A DNA stretch of 64,000 nucleotides from Sesamum alatum (Eukaryota; Streptophyta; Magnoliopsida; Lamiales; Pedaliaceae). The notes under the pieces were generated by a model. It was not told where the DNA came from. It made no database searches and saw only the letters and a list, made by a program, of their open reading frames with translations. Below, piece by piece: positions 47,117 through 58,627 of this stretch (its first letter is position 1; every line of letters starts with the position of its first letter). Location of the stretch: assembly GCA_034509735.1 (NCBI GenBank), contig JACGWO010000005.1, forward strand, positions 21,880,383 to 21,944,382, given 5' to 3'. The position numbers and the translations under genes are program-made.

Positions 47117-48736
47117 GTGAGATATGGGTTTCTAGGTGCGACCGATCTTCTGGATAACGATCCTAAGACATACGGGGAAGCGATGTCTGACATCGACTCC
47201 GGGAAATGGCTTGAGGCCATGAAGACCGAAATGGACTCCATGAGCGAGAACCAAGTTTGGAGACTTGTAGATCCACCGAAAGGTGTTAAGCCAGTGGGCT
47301 GTAAGTGGGTCTACAAGCGCAAACTCGGCGTTGATGGAGAAGTCACAACCTTTAAGGCTAGGCTTGTAGCTAAGGGATACACTCAACGACCCGGGGTCGA
47401 TTTTGAGGATACCTACTCGCCAGTAGCCATGGCTAAGTCCATTCGGATCCTGCTTGCCATAGCAGCATGGTATGACTATGAAATATGGCAGATGGACGTG
47501 AAAACGGCCTTCCTCAACGGTTTCGTTGAAGAAGAGATCTATATGGATCAGCCGGAGGGTTTCACGGTCACTGGAGAAGAACAGAAGGTCTGTCGTCTCC
47601 AGAAGTCCATCTATGGCCTCAAACAAACATCCCGAAGTTGGAACATTCGATTTGATGAAGTAATACGGGGATATGACTTCATCAGAAACGAATCTGACCC
47701 TTGTGTATACAAGAAGGTCAGTGGGAGCTCTATAGTGTTCCTAGTGCTTTACGTGGATGACATTCTGCTCATTGGTAATGACGTCAGAATGTTAGGAAAC
47801 ACAAAAGCATGGTTGTCAACCAAGTTTTCCATGAAGGACTTGGGTGAAGCCTCCTACATCCTAGGCATCCAGATTGTCAGGGACAGATCTAAAAGGATGT
47901 TAGGGCTCACCCAAAACTCGTATATGGAGAAAGTCCTAAAGAGATATCGAATGGACAACTCCAAACGAGGATTCCTTCTAATGAGGCATGGGATCAAGTT
48001 GTCCAAGAAGCAGTCCCCGCAGACTGATGAGGAACTTGAAAAGATGAAAGTCATCCCCTATGCTTCTGCCGTAGGTAGCATCCAATATGCGGTCCATTGC
48101 ACCAGACCTGACATTGCATACGCTTTGAGCGTGACAAGCAGATATCAGTCCTGTGCAGGAGAGGCACATTGGAATGCCGTTAAGGGCATCCTTAAGTACC
48201 TTAGGAGGACTAAGGAAATGTTCTTGGTCTCTGGCAATGGAGAACTAATTCTGGAAGGCTTTAGCGACGCTAGCTTCCAGTCTGATGACGATGATGCCAA
48301 GTCTCAATCGGGGTATGTATTCAAACTCAACGGGGGAGTAGTGGCTTGGAAAAGTTCCAAGCAAGCAACCACTGCTGACTCCACCACTGAGGTTGAATAC
48401 ATAGCAGCTTCAGAAGCTGCTAAGGAAGCGGTTTGGATGAGAAACTACATCCAAGAGTTGGGTGTGGTGCCTAGCATCGCCGAGCCTGTTGTCATCTTCT
48501 GTGATAACAACGGTGCAATAGCGCAAGCAAAGGAACCGAGATCTCATCACCGTTCCAAACACATTCTTAGACGCTACCATCTTCTTAGAGAAATGGTAGG
48601 AAGAGGTGACGTTCGGATGGACCGAGTCAACTCAGCAGACAACACAGCAGACCCGCTGACAAAGCCTATGTCGCAGAGTGCTCATACGCAACATCTTGAG
48701 AAGATGGGGATTAGGCATATGGGTGATTGGCTTTAA
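47117..48736 (+). CDS. pol: A4 reverse transcriptase-RNase H, uninterrupted
   Basis: This 539-codon open stretch is the only long intact pol segment in the window. Copia RT (RVT_2) begins near WRLVDPPKGVKPVGCKWVYKR, with the first catalytic Asp in QMDVKTAFLNG and the YVDD box at 47750-47761. RNase H follows with SDASFQSD (near 48265), TTEVEYIAASEA and FCDNNGAIAQ. The A to V change in TTE-V-EY leaves the likely catalytic Glu. The true polyprotein frame continues upstream of 47117, so the given start is only the edge of the open stretch. It ends GDWL-stop six bases before the polypurine tract. It is the best helper candidate for family B. Confidence 0.93.
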   Translation: MRYGFLGATDLLDNDPKTYGEAMSDIDSGKWLEAMKTEMDSMSENQVWRLVDPPKGVKPVGCKWVYKRKLGVDGEVTTFKARLVAKGYTQRPGVDFEDTYSPVAMAKSIRILLAIAAWYDYEIWQMDVKTAFLNGFVEEEIYMDQPEGFTVTGEEQKVCRLQKSIYGLKQTSRSWNIRFDEVIRGYDFIRNESDPCVYKKVSGSSIVFLVLYVDDILLIGNDVRMLGNTKAWLSTKFSMKDLGEASYILGIQIVRDRSKRMLGLTQNSYMEKVLKRYRMDNSKRGFLLMRHGIKLSKKQSPQTDEELEKMKVIPYASAVGSIQYAVHCTRPDIAYALSVTSRYQSCAGEAHWNAVKGILKYLRRTKEMFLVSGNGELILEGFSDASFQSDDDDAKSQSGYVFKLNGGVVAWKSSKQATTADSTTEVEYIAASEAAKEAVWMRNYIQELGVVPSIAEPVVIFCDNNGAIAQAKEPRSHHRSKHILRRYHLLREMVGRGDVRMDRVNSADNTADPLTKPMSQSAHTQHLEKMGIRHMGDWL

Positions 48737-48738
48737 AG

Positions 48739-48752
48739 GTCAAGTGGGAGAT
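48739..48752 (+). promoter_or_regulatory. A4 polypurine tract
   Basis: GTCAAGTGGGAGAT lies between the pol stop and the 3' LTR start TGTTAG. Confidence 0.8.
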
Positions 48753-50738
48753 TGTTAGAATAGGTGACCATGTAAGCCAATTTTGGCGGGTATATGTAAC
48801 CTATGTCTAGACAATTATAGGTGTTTGATAAATCATTAATGAATAAAGAAGTGAATTTCATTTGGCATCACTTTGTTTGTGTTCACTTATATTTGTTTTC
48901 CATATCTGTTCACTACGCAAACAAAGCCCACGGACTGAGAATCAATTTCGGGGACTGGGACTACGCTTGGAGGTAGGTCCATGGAATCAGTCTTCCCGAA
49001 TCAGTCCGGAAATCTCTAAGTCAAGGAATCCCGAAAATGGGTACCGGGATTCCATTTGAGACTTGCACTAAGCACCTGCTGTTGTGTTTCATCGACGGGT
49101 GACGAGGGTCGTCTAAGCAGTGTTAGTGGGTTAGCATGCTAGGACGCAGCTGACTGAGGTGACTCGTGGGAACCGTCTTACGGAGGACCTTGAGTATGGT
49201 CTGCTAGGTATGACGTATATTCCCGGTTCCGACGGTACAGGTCAAGTCCTTTGACTTGAGGAATTGCTGAGTTTACCTGTACATCAGGGCTGTATCTTAG
49301 ATATGGTGAGAGATTGCCAGAATTCTCTTTGGTAGTCATAAGCCATGTCTAGTGCAGTTCTGGTGTGCAAAGTGACAGTAGTTTCCAAGAAAGGATCTAT
49401 CTCCTGTCAATAGGTTTTGGCAGTTGAGTCTCATGTATACTCTAGGTCTTGTCCCTAAAACTGTGGCCACAGTGACTGAACAGAAGGGAAGGATTCCCTT
49501 GTGGCGTTTAGTGAGGACAGACCGACACTTAGGTCCAAAATAGGTACCTTCATTTTTCGTGCCCTAGACTCTAAGTGATGAGATCGAAGACAGAAGGAGA
49601 AGTGTACTGTTAGAGCCTAAATGTTCATCCCTGAATATTTCACCTAGTCTCTAGTGCCATGGACCGTTGCTAGATGGCCACCCATGGTAACGGAAGGATT
49701 CTAGGAATCCGACCAAGTCTAGCTGAAAGGTGAACCTAAAGAGTCACACACTATCCACACACATTTAGATATTTAATTAGGAATTAAATATTGGAGTGAA
49801 GGAATGATTAAATTGGATTTAATCGGGTCCTTTATTTTTCTTGGAGAAATAATTCCTTCTATTAGATATAAGGAATTAAATTGATAAATTAGATTTATCA
49901 AAGGGATTTATTTAATGGGCTTAAATAATATTTATATTTATTTTAGCCTCTTGGAAATATTTAAATAGGTTTTAAATATTCCATTAAATTAATTAAATCA
50001 ACGGTTGAGATCAATGGGAGAGATGGATGGCTAGGATTGTTTTGACTAGGTCAAAACACTACTTTGACTAGGACTTTAACTAGGTCAAAATCCTAGTCAA
50101 AATAGAGTTCTTGAAAGAGGAGTTTAAAGAGGATTAGACTCCTCTTCTATATAAACCCCTAGCATCCTACAAGTTGAAGGATGATGAAATTCCAACACAC
50201 ACAACACACACACACAAACTCGGCTCTCTCTCCCTCTATCTCGTCCGCCCTCTCTCTCTCACACACTCCAAGAAAATTATTTTTCTTTGTTCTCTTGTTC
50301 TTGGAACATTAGAACTTGATGAATCAATACCGTTAATTCATAACGTGTTGTTGATTCATCCACTCCAAAATATAAACTTGTTCGTTGCTAGCACGACGTG
50401 CAAGATACGTGGGTGGATCGTGTGTCACGATTTGGAGGGTCTCAAGAACGAGATCTTGGTGCAAAACGGGTAACAACGCGTGTAGCCGTTGAAGACGAAA
50501 ACGACAACGGGTAGGTCTCGTTTATGATTTTCGTCCCTTTTAATTTTCTACCCTATGGCCTCCATGATTCTTTTATGTTTTATTATTCATGAGATACACC
50601 GAACACCCGGGAATTTCAAAGGCACACCCTTTGAAACGTGTTCTTTAATTTAAAGCATGTTTAAATTTCGTATTTATTTTTAATTATACCGCGCTTCCGC
50701 ATTCGCGCTTTTCCCGGGACGATCCACAATTCCTTTCA
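48753..50738 (+). mobile_element. A4 3' LTR
   Basis: This 1,986-base complete LTR runs TGTTAGAATAGG...CCTTTCA. It has the U3 block near 49640-49755, W-boxes at 50041-50095 and TATATAAA at 50148-50155. GGTCC follows as the right target duplication. Confidence 0.95.
50041..50155 (+). promoter_or_regulatory. A4 3' LTR promoter
   Basis: TTTGACTAGGTCAAA (50041-50055), TTTGACTAGG (from 50063), TAGGTCAAA and TAGTCAAA follow in series, then TATATAAA at 50148-50155. Confidence 0.6.
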
Positions 50739-52431
50739 GGTCCGACCGAAGGGCTTTGATCTTTCGACCGGTTTGGTTCTCTACTTCAAGTCTGTATTCC
50801 TTAAACCTTCCAAAGGAATCAGACTTGTACCTCATCAGGTAAACATAACCATACCGTGAGTGATCATCGGTAAAGGTTATGAAGTACGAGTACCCACCTC
50901 TAGCCTGAGTATTTAGTGGACCACAAACATCTGTATGGATCAAATCCAACAGACCACTGGCTAGCGTACTTTGTCCAACAAAGGGTTTCTTGGTCATCTT
51001 TCCCTTTAGACAGGATTCGCAGGTCGGTTGGTTTTCCAAATCGTCTATTTCTAGACTCTTTGAGTCCACCAACCTTCTTATCCTATCTTTAGAGATATGA
51101 CCTAACCTCGCATGCCATATCTGTGCGTTATTATGATCATTACGTTTTCGTTTGTGTTCTGCAGTCATAATCCAATTAGACTGTTGAAGTATGTACAGAC
51201 CGTTGACCAATGTACCAAGCAAATGAGAAATACCATCTTTGATAATGAAAAAACCGTTTTTATTGATGGTAAATTCATATCCCTCCTTATCAAGGACCGG
51301 GATGGAAACAATATTTTTAATCATGCTAGGTACATAGAAACAGTCGTTCACAACAATCCTAACATGACTACTAATGGCTAACTCTAGTGATCCTACGGCC
51401 TCCGCAGCAACGGCCTTGCCATCGCCTAGCCTCAGGATCATCTCATCCTTGGTTAGCCTTCTACTTCTTTGCAGTGCCTGCAGATCACTGCACATGTGAG
51501 CACCACACCCGGTATCCAATACCCATGAAGCAGAATTAGTAATCATATTAACTTCAACCACAAACACACCTGGGTTGGAGAGGAGTTGTGGGCACTCCCT
51601 CTTTCAATGCCCTTTCCCTTGGCAATGCATGCAGACATCATTTGCCTTGGACCGCTGAGAACCACGGGCCTTCCCTTTCCCTTTGCTTGGTCCAACCGGA
51701 GCAACAGGGACGCTCGGAGCGTGAGCAGGGGCCACAACCGTCTTCCCTTTGCCCTTCTTCCTCTTCCAGCGTCCGGACCTCTTGCCATTCGCCTTGTAAG
51801 TCGAAGCCTCTCCTATCAATACCGCCAGCGCCGACTTGTGGGTCGTTGCCTCGTATTGGACCAGCATATTGATCAACTCATGAATAGACTTCTCAAGTCC
51901 GTTCATGTTGTAGTTTACAACAAACGGGTCATAGGATGGAGGAAACGACTGGAGGATCACGTCAATGTACGTATCATTGTTAAGCCCAGCTTTAAGGTCC
52001 TCGAGTTTCTCCACTAGGGAGAGCATCTTGACCCCATGACTCTGTACAGACGCTCCTTCAACGAGCTTGGTGCCAAAGAATGCTTTTGTGGCGGCATATC
52101 TAATATGCCTATTCGGAACCGCATAAACCTCGTTCATGCGGAGCATTATGGCAGAGACGTTGTCCAGCCTCTCATACTGCTTCTGGATGTCGTTAGACAT
52201 CGAAGCCAGTATGATACTGCGTACTTTCCGATTGTCCTCATGCCATTTCTCGAACGTCAAACGTTCTTCAGGCGTGGACCCCTCTGGTAAGTTGCTCGGT
52301 GGCGGCTCGTCCAAGATGTAGCCTTGGTTCTCGAAACCGAGGACAATCCTCAGGTTTCTCAGCCAGTCCGAGTAGTTCGTTTCGTTGAATTTGTTAGTCT
52401 CAATAATAATAGTTAACGGGTTCTTAGACAT
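50739..52431 (-). pseudogene. gag-pol: B2 gag, protease and integrase start
   Basis: ATG at 52431 begins MSKNPLTIIIETNKFNETNY. Gag is open to about 51604, through HCQGKGH of the zinc knuckle. The frame then shifts and continues from 51567 with VNMITNSASWVLDTGCGAHM, pre-integrase HARLGHISKDRIRRL and CESCLKGKMTKKPF, and the integrase start HTDVCGPLNTQARGGYSYF. It is cut at the SDRGGEY motif by A4 and continues at 30701. Gag is less damaged than pol, as in B3. Confidence 0.93.
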
Positions 52432-54216
52432 ATCTACATTAATGAAAATGTAAAGCAGAAATTAGCAGATGATGGTAATATTATTGTTCAAGTTGAAGAC
52501 TTGGTCTTTTAGTCTTTAACCCTCCCACTATTTATACGAAAGTCCGCCACTCTCAAGCGGGAGTTTCGGGAAACCATTTCCTAGTGGGCTTGGGATCCAC
52601 AAGCGTAATCTCCATGCCCCGCTTTTACGATTCACATGAAGAAGACCTTGTGGGAGATATCCAATATCATTCTCATCCAATGAGATTCCCAAGATATTTT
52701 GCCTCACCTATTCACATGGTCCCGAGGACTCCAAGCGAACCATGTTACTCAGTGTTGGGCCCGACCCATCAACCAAATCATGCCTCAACTGTCGCCCCCC
52801 ACGACTCGTGAGACAGGGAAACAGCGAGCGCAATCTTTTTGTTCACAACAATAGTGCAGCTTTCCCCTATTCCAAGTGTGCCACGACTCGTGAGACCACA
52901 CTTGGGTAGTGGTAGCTTCCTCACCACATTGCTGTGGATGGAAGGCTCGGACAGACCAAAATACCATTTTGATCCAAGTCCGTTCTGGGCCTAATATTTA
53001 ATTTGGTCCAACCAAATGAGAGTTTAAATGTGACCGAGACCTCATCCCATTATGGTGTTTTAGCATGCATAAATATGCAATATTTAAAGCAATAAATAAA
53101 TACGCCGCATGCAGAAAACATAGCATACCCCTATTAGGATGATCACAAGCCCAACCTATGCGACCCACTGAGCCCGCAGTGAGTCTATGGTCTGTCTAGG
53201 GTGGTCCTAAATTATTACAATAATAATAAACCCATTGTCATTCCAATGGGCCTTGAAGTGCTTCTTGTTTCACGCCTTGATGCTCCTCCTTGGGGTCTCC
53301 AACTCCAGTTGCTTGTTAAAATTGAAACCTCACCAATCCTATCTACTCTCATTACAACTGAAAGTAATACATATGTAATAAAGAAAACAAGCCTTAACAT
53401 CATGAGGGTGAAAATACGGGAGATGATAGTCCCAAAAACAAGAGGCATGCAGGCCCCACCCAACAGAAAATAAATAAACATTCATTCATCCATACACAAG
53501 GTCTACGGCTTCGTGATCATCCCATGTTGATTCCATCAACTCACATAACATAATTATTCCAAATAATCATGCATAAATAACCAATGGATATTCCAAATAC
53601 CCAAGTGATGTCCAACATCACAAAAGCATAAATATACAAATAATATGCAAAATTCAAATTTGAAATTTAATGGACATTTTAAACAATGCATCCAATGCAT
53701 GTATTAATTCCAAATTAATTAAGCAAATTTAATTCAAGGAATAATCCAATTATCCCAAAATCAAAAATGCAAAATTAACATATTTTCAGAATATTGTTCA
53801 GAAAATACAGAAAATCGAATTTTTCGGAAAAAAGTCGAAAAACGGCACAAAACGGCCCAGCCGTTGTGCTGGCCGGCCGGCCGCGCAGACCCTCGGCTAG
53901 CAGCGGCCGGCTGCGCACAGCACGCGCGCGCAGGCGCCCGCCTGCGCGCGGCCACTGCCGGCCCGACCAAAAATTTTTTTTTTTTTTTTGTGTTTTTCGA
54001 AACTGTTTCAGCACAATAACATTAATATTATTCTGAAAATAAGCATGCAATTTTAGATCCAATCTAACAAAATTAAGCATGCCAAAAGTCCATTAAATCC
54101 AAACAATTGAATCATCATATTATTCATATATTTATGTTATCTAACATGCCAATAAAGCCATTTAAAAGCAAGTAGATCATGCCAAACACATAGATATATG
54201 CCTCTTACATCGAATC
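52432..54216 (-). other. B2 leader
   Basis: It matches the B3 leader: SL1 53162-53185, SL2 52872-52905 (nine perfect pairs), SL3 loop 52799-52812, TATAAATA 52536-52529. Its short GC tract (about 53850-53970) is next to a 15-base T run near 53977. No gene is seen. Confidence 0.75.
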
Positions 54217-54230
54217 GGGCTCTGATACCA
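54217..54230 (-). promoter_or_regulatory. B2 primer-binding site
   Basis: TGGTATCAGAGCCC on the minus strand, two bases inside the 5' LTR. Confidence 0.9.
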
Positions 54231-54232
54231 AT

Positions 54233-54780
54233 TGAAGGACAAGCGGATCCGCCCGGGAGCGCGAGCGGAAGCGAGAATGGGGAGAAAAGTGCGTGTGATT
54301 TAAATCAAATTCAAAATACGCGAATCCCAAGGGGTGTACCCTTGGGTGCTCAACCGGGCGTTTGATGTAGGATGTGTAAATATTAAAACATATATTTAAA
54401 CACATAGGACGTAGATATATAAATGAAATGAATCAAAGCGTAATAAACCGTTACCTTTGATTGTTTAGCGTATGCTCCCGGCTACTAGCGTTGTTCGTTC
54501 TCCGGAATGCTCACGAAATCCAAACGTATGGATTCTCCAAAGGTGATCTACACCACACCGGAAGAAACACACGTTCTTCTTGCTAGAAAAGAACGGGTTT
54601 AGGAAGGAATCGGTTTAAGAGAAGAACACTATGAATTAGTGTTCTCTTAAACTTACTTTGTTCTTCTTCTTGATTCAAAATCAAGTGAAGAACACAAGTG
54701 TAAGAGAGGGAGGGAGTACGAAATTTTGAGACAGAGGAGAGGATTTTTGTCTTCTCTTTTTCCTAGAAAAAGATGAATAA
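54233..54780 (-). mobile_element. B2 5' LTR stub
   Basis: The last ~550 bases of a B LTR (ending TGTCCTTCA at 54233) stop at GATGAATAATG. The following bases are B leader sequence instead of the expected GAATCACTTATG. Confidence 0.92.
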
Positions 54781-54782
54781 TG
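54778..54782. other. Deletion junction with TAATG microhomology
   Basis: The LTR text GAATAATGAATC and the leader text TTTAATGGACATT share TAATG, and the junction reads GAATAATGGACATT. The join removes the rest of the B2 LTR, the right part of A3 and most of B1 gag-pol. Confidence 0.8.
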
Positions 54783-55023
54783 GACATTTTAAACAATGCA
54801 TCCAATGCATGTATTAATCCCAAATTAATTAAGCAAATTTAATTCAAGGAATAATCTAATTATTCCAAAATCAAAAATACAAAATTAACATATTTTCATA
54901 ATATTGTGCAGAAAATACAGAAAATCAAATTTTTTCGGAAAAAATCGAAAAACGGCACAAAAACAGCCCAGCCGTTGTGCTGGCCGGCCGCCGCGCGCAC
55001 AGGGCAGCGCGCGCTGGCCTCGG
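54783..55023 (-). other. B1 leader remnant, part 1
   Basis: It repeats 53670-53900 of the B2 leader (GGACATTTTAAACAATGCATCC onward), including the start of the GC tract, and ends at CCTCGG where element C begins. Confidence 0.85.
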
Positions 55024-56216
55024 TGTCACAGGCCGTCCTTTAACTAGGAGTGTCGGTTGTGACTTGCGGAGGACGTGCGGGCGATAAAGGGATGTCGGCC
55101 CGGCATGTGGGAGCGCAATGGTTCACGCGATACGCGATTCGGACGTCGGACGAGGGAGTTGTGAAAAAGGTGCGCTCCTCGGCCATTTCAGGGACTTTGA
55201 ATATCTACTGCTAGAACAAGAAAAATTATTTTCAAGCCTATTATAAGGGGGACAACAGTGGTGAGCTCCAGCCAGTCCCCCCGTGCAGCGAGGCACTAAA
55301 TGAGCGATTCCCTTGGGGCATAATGGGGGCCTCAAGGGCCGGCTTTAGGCACCTCGAAGGGAAGGCTAAAGTCCCCGATCGGTATGGGAATCGAACGGGC
55401 GGTGTGGGGCCAAGAAGGCACACGTTGGGCAAGCAACGCGTCGAGAGGCTCCGTGTGATTGCAAGGATGCCCCGCGGGCTGCGGGAAGGCATAGGCAATA
55501 CCTCTCGGGCGGAATGAGCGATCGAGGCGAAGCATTGAAAGACCTCGTGAGCTACTCGTGTCATGAGCTATTGGGTTCTAGCCATGCACGACGATCCGTT
55601 GGCCAAGATACGCGGTCGTGCGGTGACGCCGCGCTGTGGGCAAGTTATGAGGCCAGGCTGAAAGGCAAGGAGGCATGTTGGGCATGCCGTGCGAGACTGA
55701 TGCGAGATGTTGGCATAAGAGTTGGGCCACGGACGGATGATGCTGCCCTACTCGGGCGAGGCATGCGAGACGGGCATGGCGAAGACATGCGCCGGTAATG
55801 CACCGAGTGATTGTTGTGCGTGCGATGGGTGTTGTGGGCGTAAGTTGGCCATAGTGCCGAGACGGGGCGAAGATGCTCCGAGCCATTGCGAGAAGTATCG
55901 GCAGGGCCCGAGATTGTGGGCGAGATGCATGATGGCAAGCTAGCTAGTTGGGGCCGGACATGAAGGCGCGCAAGGCGCGAGAGCCACGACCCTCTGCGAA
56001 CATGGGCATTCCGGATAGGCGAGTGCTTGGGCGCAAGGCGCTGCACAGGGATGCGTTCGGATGTCGCGCTAGTAAGCTACGAGTGTCGAAGACACATGGT
56101 CGGGAGACCGAGAGGACTCGAATGGAGGAAGGCCGGTCGAAGGTTATGAGCAATCTGAGAGGCATCATGGGCGAAAAAGATATATTCTGCTGCGACAAAA
56201 GAGTCCGCCCTTGACA
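55024..56216. mobile_element. Element C: unrelated 1.19-kb LTR-like insert
   Basis: It begins TGTCACAGGCCG and ends CCGCCCTTGACA, with short inverted ends TGTCA and TGACA, and is flanked by CCTCGG on both sides (55018-55023 and 56217-56222). It shares no visible sequence with A or B, is more GC-rich, and has a TATTATAAG near 55240. No recognisable protein, primer site or internal domain is seen. It fits a solo LTR of a third family. A short non-autonomous element is the alternative. Confidence 0.7.
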
Positions 56217-56532
56217 CCTCGGCCAGCAGCGTCCGCGCGCGCTGGCCGAAGCCCTGCGCGCGGCCACTGTCGGCCCCGATCAAATTTTTGATTTTTTCAA
56301 AACTGTTTCAGCACAATAACAGTAATATTATTCTGAAAATAAGCATGCAATTTTAGATCCAATCTAACAAAATTAAGCATGCCAAAAGTCCATTAAATTC
56401 AAACAATTGAATTATCATAGTATTCATATATTTATGTAATCTAACATGCCAATAAAGCCATTTAAAAGCATGTAGATCATGCCAAACACATAGATCTATG
56501 CCCCTTACATCGAACCAGGATCTGATACCACT
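56217..56532 (-). other. B1 leader remnant, part 2, and decayed primer site
   Basis: After CCTCGG the B leader GC tract resumes (GCCAGCAGCG), followed by the AT-rich part and a primer-binding site near 56518-56530 with a G-to-A type change on the plus text (GGATCTGATACCA). Confidence 0.85.
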
Positions 56533-58627
56533 TGAAGGACAAGCGGATTAAACACATAGGGCATAGATATATATATATAATCAATCTAATTTAAAATAAG
56601 AATCCCAAGGGTTGTGCCCTTGGGTGCTCAACAGGGCGTTCGATGTAGGATGTGTAAATATTGGAAATGAATGTTAAACACACAGGGCATAGATAAATAT
56701 ATATAATCAATACAAGCGTAATAAACCGTTCCCTTTGATTGTTTAGCGTATGCTCCCGGCTACTTGCGTTGTTCCTTCTCCGGAATGCTCACGAAATCCA
56801 AACGTATGGATTCTCCAAAGGTGATCCACACTACACCGGAAGAAACACACGTTCTTCTTGCTAGAAAAGAACGGGTTTAAGAAGGAATCGGTTTAAGAGA
56901 AGAACACTATGAATTAGTGCTCTCCTAAACTTACTTTGTTCTTCTTCTTGATTCAAAATCAAGTGAAGAACACAAGTGTAAGAGAGGGAGAGAGGCCGAG
57001 AGTTTGAGAGAGAGGAGAGGATTTTTGTCTTCTCTTTTTCCTAGAAAAAGATGAATAATGAATCACTTATGCTTGGTGTTGTATATTCTAATATATATAC
57101 ATAATTAATGTGATTATTGGAATGTGTCTAGGTTCATCCAAGGATGTCTAGATTCATTCCAATCAATCACCATCAATTCTTCAATCAAGCCTACCAAAAT
57201 TTATGGTATGATCAAATCATACCAAAAGGGAAGAGCTTGATTGGAGTTGATTTGTCTCTTTCCAAAAGAGATAAGTCAACATACCACCTAGCATGAAACA
57301 TGGCTGATTTTGCTTCGTCCAAGGAGCATGTCGGCCATGTTTAATTAAGGAAAGAAGTCCAACTTCTTCCTATTCCAAAATAGGAATTATTTGTCCTCTC
57401 GGGTATAATTTAACGGACCGGGTTTTATCGTAATCCAATTACGATGAATCCATTTAATGTCCATTTAAATTATTCCCATTGATCTTTTAATCCAATTAAA
57501 AGATCGAATGTCTCAACGTCTCAACTTTCCATATTTAATCAAAAATTCAATTTACCGATTAAACGAAAGCCCGATACAATATCGGCCCGTCCATCCAGTG
57601 GACTTTCCCTTAAGTAATCCAATTACATATTTTATCCTTCGACATTGACTCCAAGTCGATCTCTCAACTTCCTCGGTGATTTGTGTGTGACCCTTTAGGT
57701 TCACCCCCAGCTAGACTTGGGCCCGTGTCCCACAAGGGCCTGTTACCATGGGTGGCCGTCTAGCAATGGTCCATGGCACTAGAGACTAGGTGAATTGGCG
57801 TGAACATTTAGGCGCCGATTCCTACGGGTACGATCCTTCCGTCTACCGTCTCCCGGCCTTAGTCTAGGGTATGGAATTGGGCGTCGGTTCCTATCCTTAA
57901 CTAGGCATCTATGCTTAATACTCGAGACCACATATGCTTCATTGCGTCGACACAGGAAACCATTCCTTGTTCGATCAACCACTGTGGCCACAGCTTCAAA
58001 CAGCATGAACGTGTCTCCGAGCGCATAGGAGATACCTCTGTCAGATATTGACAGGGGACGGATACTCTTTTTGGAATCCACCGTCCTTGCTACACATTCC
58101 GACTGCACTGGACAAGGCTTATGATAATCATCTTACAGAATGATTACCTCTCGCCAGATCCAAGATACAGCCGTCATGTCCACACGACTGCCATGATCCC
58201 TCATGTCTGGCGATTACTCCCGTACTATCGGAACCGGAAAAAAACCAATCATAACGAGCAAGCCTTCAAGGCTTCCATATGATGATCCCTGCGAGTCAGT
58301 CCAGTCGGCTCGACCCCAGTCGACCAGCCCATCAAGATCGTGAAGGCATCCCACGCCTGTCGCCGATGAAAGACGGCACTCATCCAATGAACACGACTCT
58401 TGACGCAAGTCTCAATAGGACTCTCGATGCCCTGTCTCGAGGTCCTCGACTTGGAACGTTTCAGACCCAACTCTTAATCAGTTGGTTTCATGACCATCAT
58501 CCAATGCGTGGCCCAACTGCACGAGTACTCATCTTATTCATCACATAATAATATTACATCTACATCAAGTTGTCGAATTGGTTACAAATTGCAAAACCTA
58601 TTGGCTTTCTGGTCACCTATTCCAACA
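56533..58627 (-). mobile_element. B1 5' LTR, rearranged at its inner end
   Basis: It runs from TGTTGGAATAGG (58627) toward 56533. After the first 16 bases at the inner end (TGAAGGACAAGCGGAT) the text jumps to the TAAACACATAGGGCATAG block, which then occurs a second time ~100 bases later, so a small deletion/duplication happened here. A further deletion near 58527 removes ~100 bases found in the 3' LTR. Confidence 0.88.

Larger units (their letters stand above)
30702..50738 (+). mobile_element. A4: A-family element in B2 integrase, containing B3
   Basis: It is bounded by TGTTAG at 30702 and TTTCA at 50738, with GGTCT (30697-30701) and GGTCC (50739-50743) as a one-mismatch target duplication; B2 integrase reads through correctly when A4 is removed. 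B3 occupies 32128-41389. The A LTR text on the two sides of B3 overlaps by about 440 bases, so this is not one LTR simply split; a third LTR or a rearrangement is needed. Confidence 0.85.
26571..54780 (-). mobile_element. B2: B-family element in the A3 leader, split by A4
   Basis: Its 3' LTR is 26571-28801, pol part 28802-30701, gag-pol part 50739-52431, leader 52432-54216, PBS 54217-54230 and 5' LTR stub 54233-54780. CAATA (26566-26570) is the left flank; the right flank was lost in the deletion at 54778-54782. Confidence 0.88.
19627..58627 (-). mobile_element. B1: B-family element inserted in A5 pol, mostly deleted
   Basis: Its 3' LTR is 19627-21850 and its 5' LTR 56533-58627, both minus. 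Between them only 21851-22654 (end of pol) and 54783-55023 plus 56217-56532 (leader) remain its own; the rest was interrupted by A3 and lost in the deletion at 54778-54782. Flanks GAACC (19622-19626) and GATGC (58628-58632) are a decayed duplication, and the A5 sequence joins correctly across them. Confidence 0.85.

Noticed and set aside
53970..53990. A 15-base T run as a terminator or an SINE/LINE tail
   Set aside because: It is private to B2, inside its leader, with no target duplication or upstream promoter boxes.
55514..56267. Frames of 70-133 residues inside element C
   Set aside because: GC-rich DNA with overlapping frames on both strands, no recognisable domain and no support for expression.
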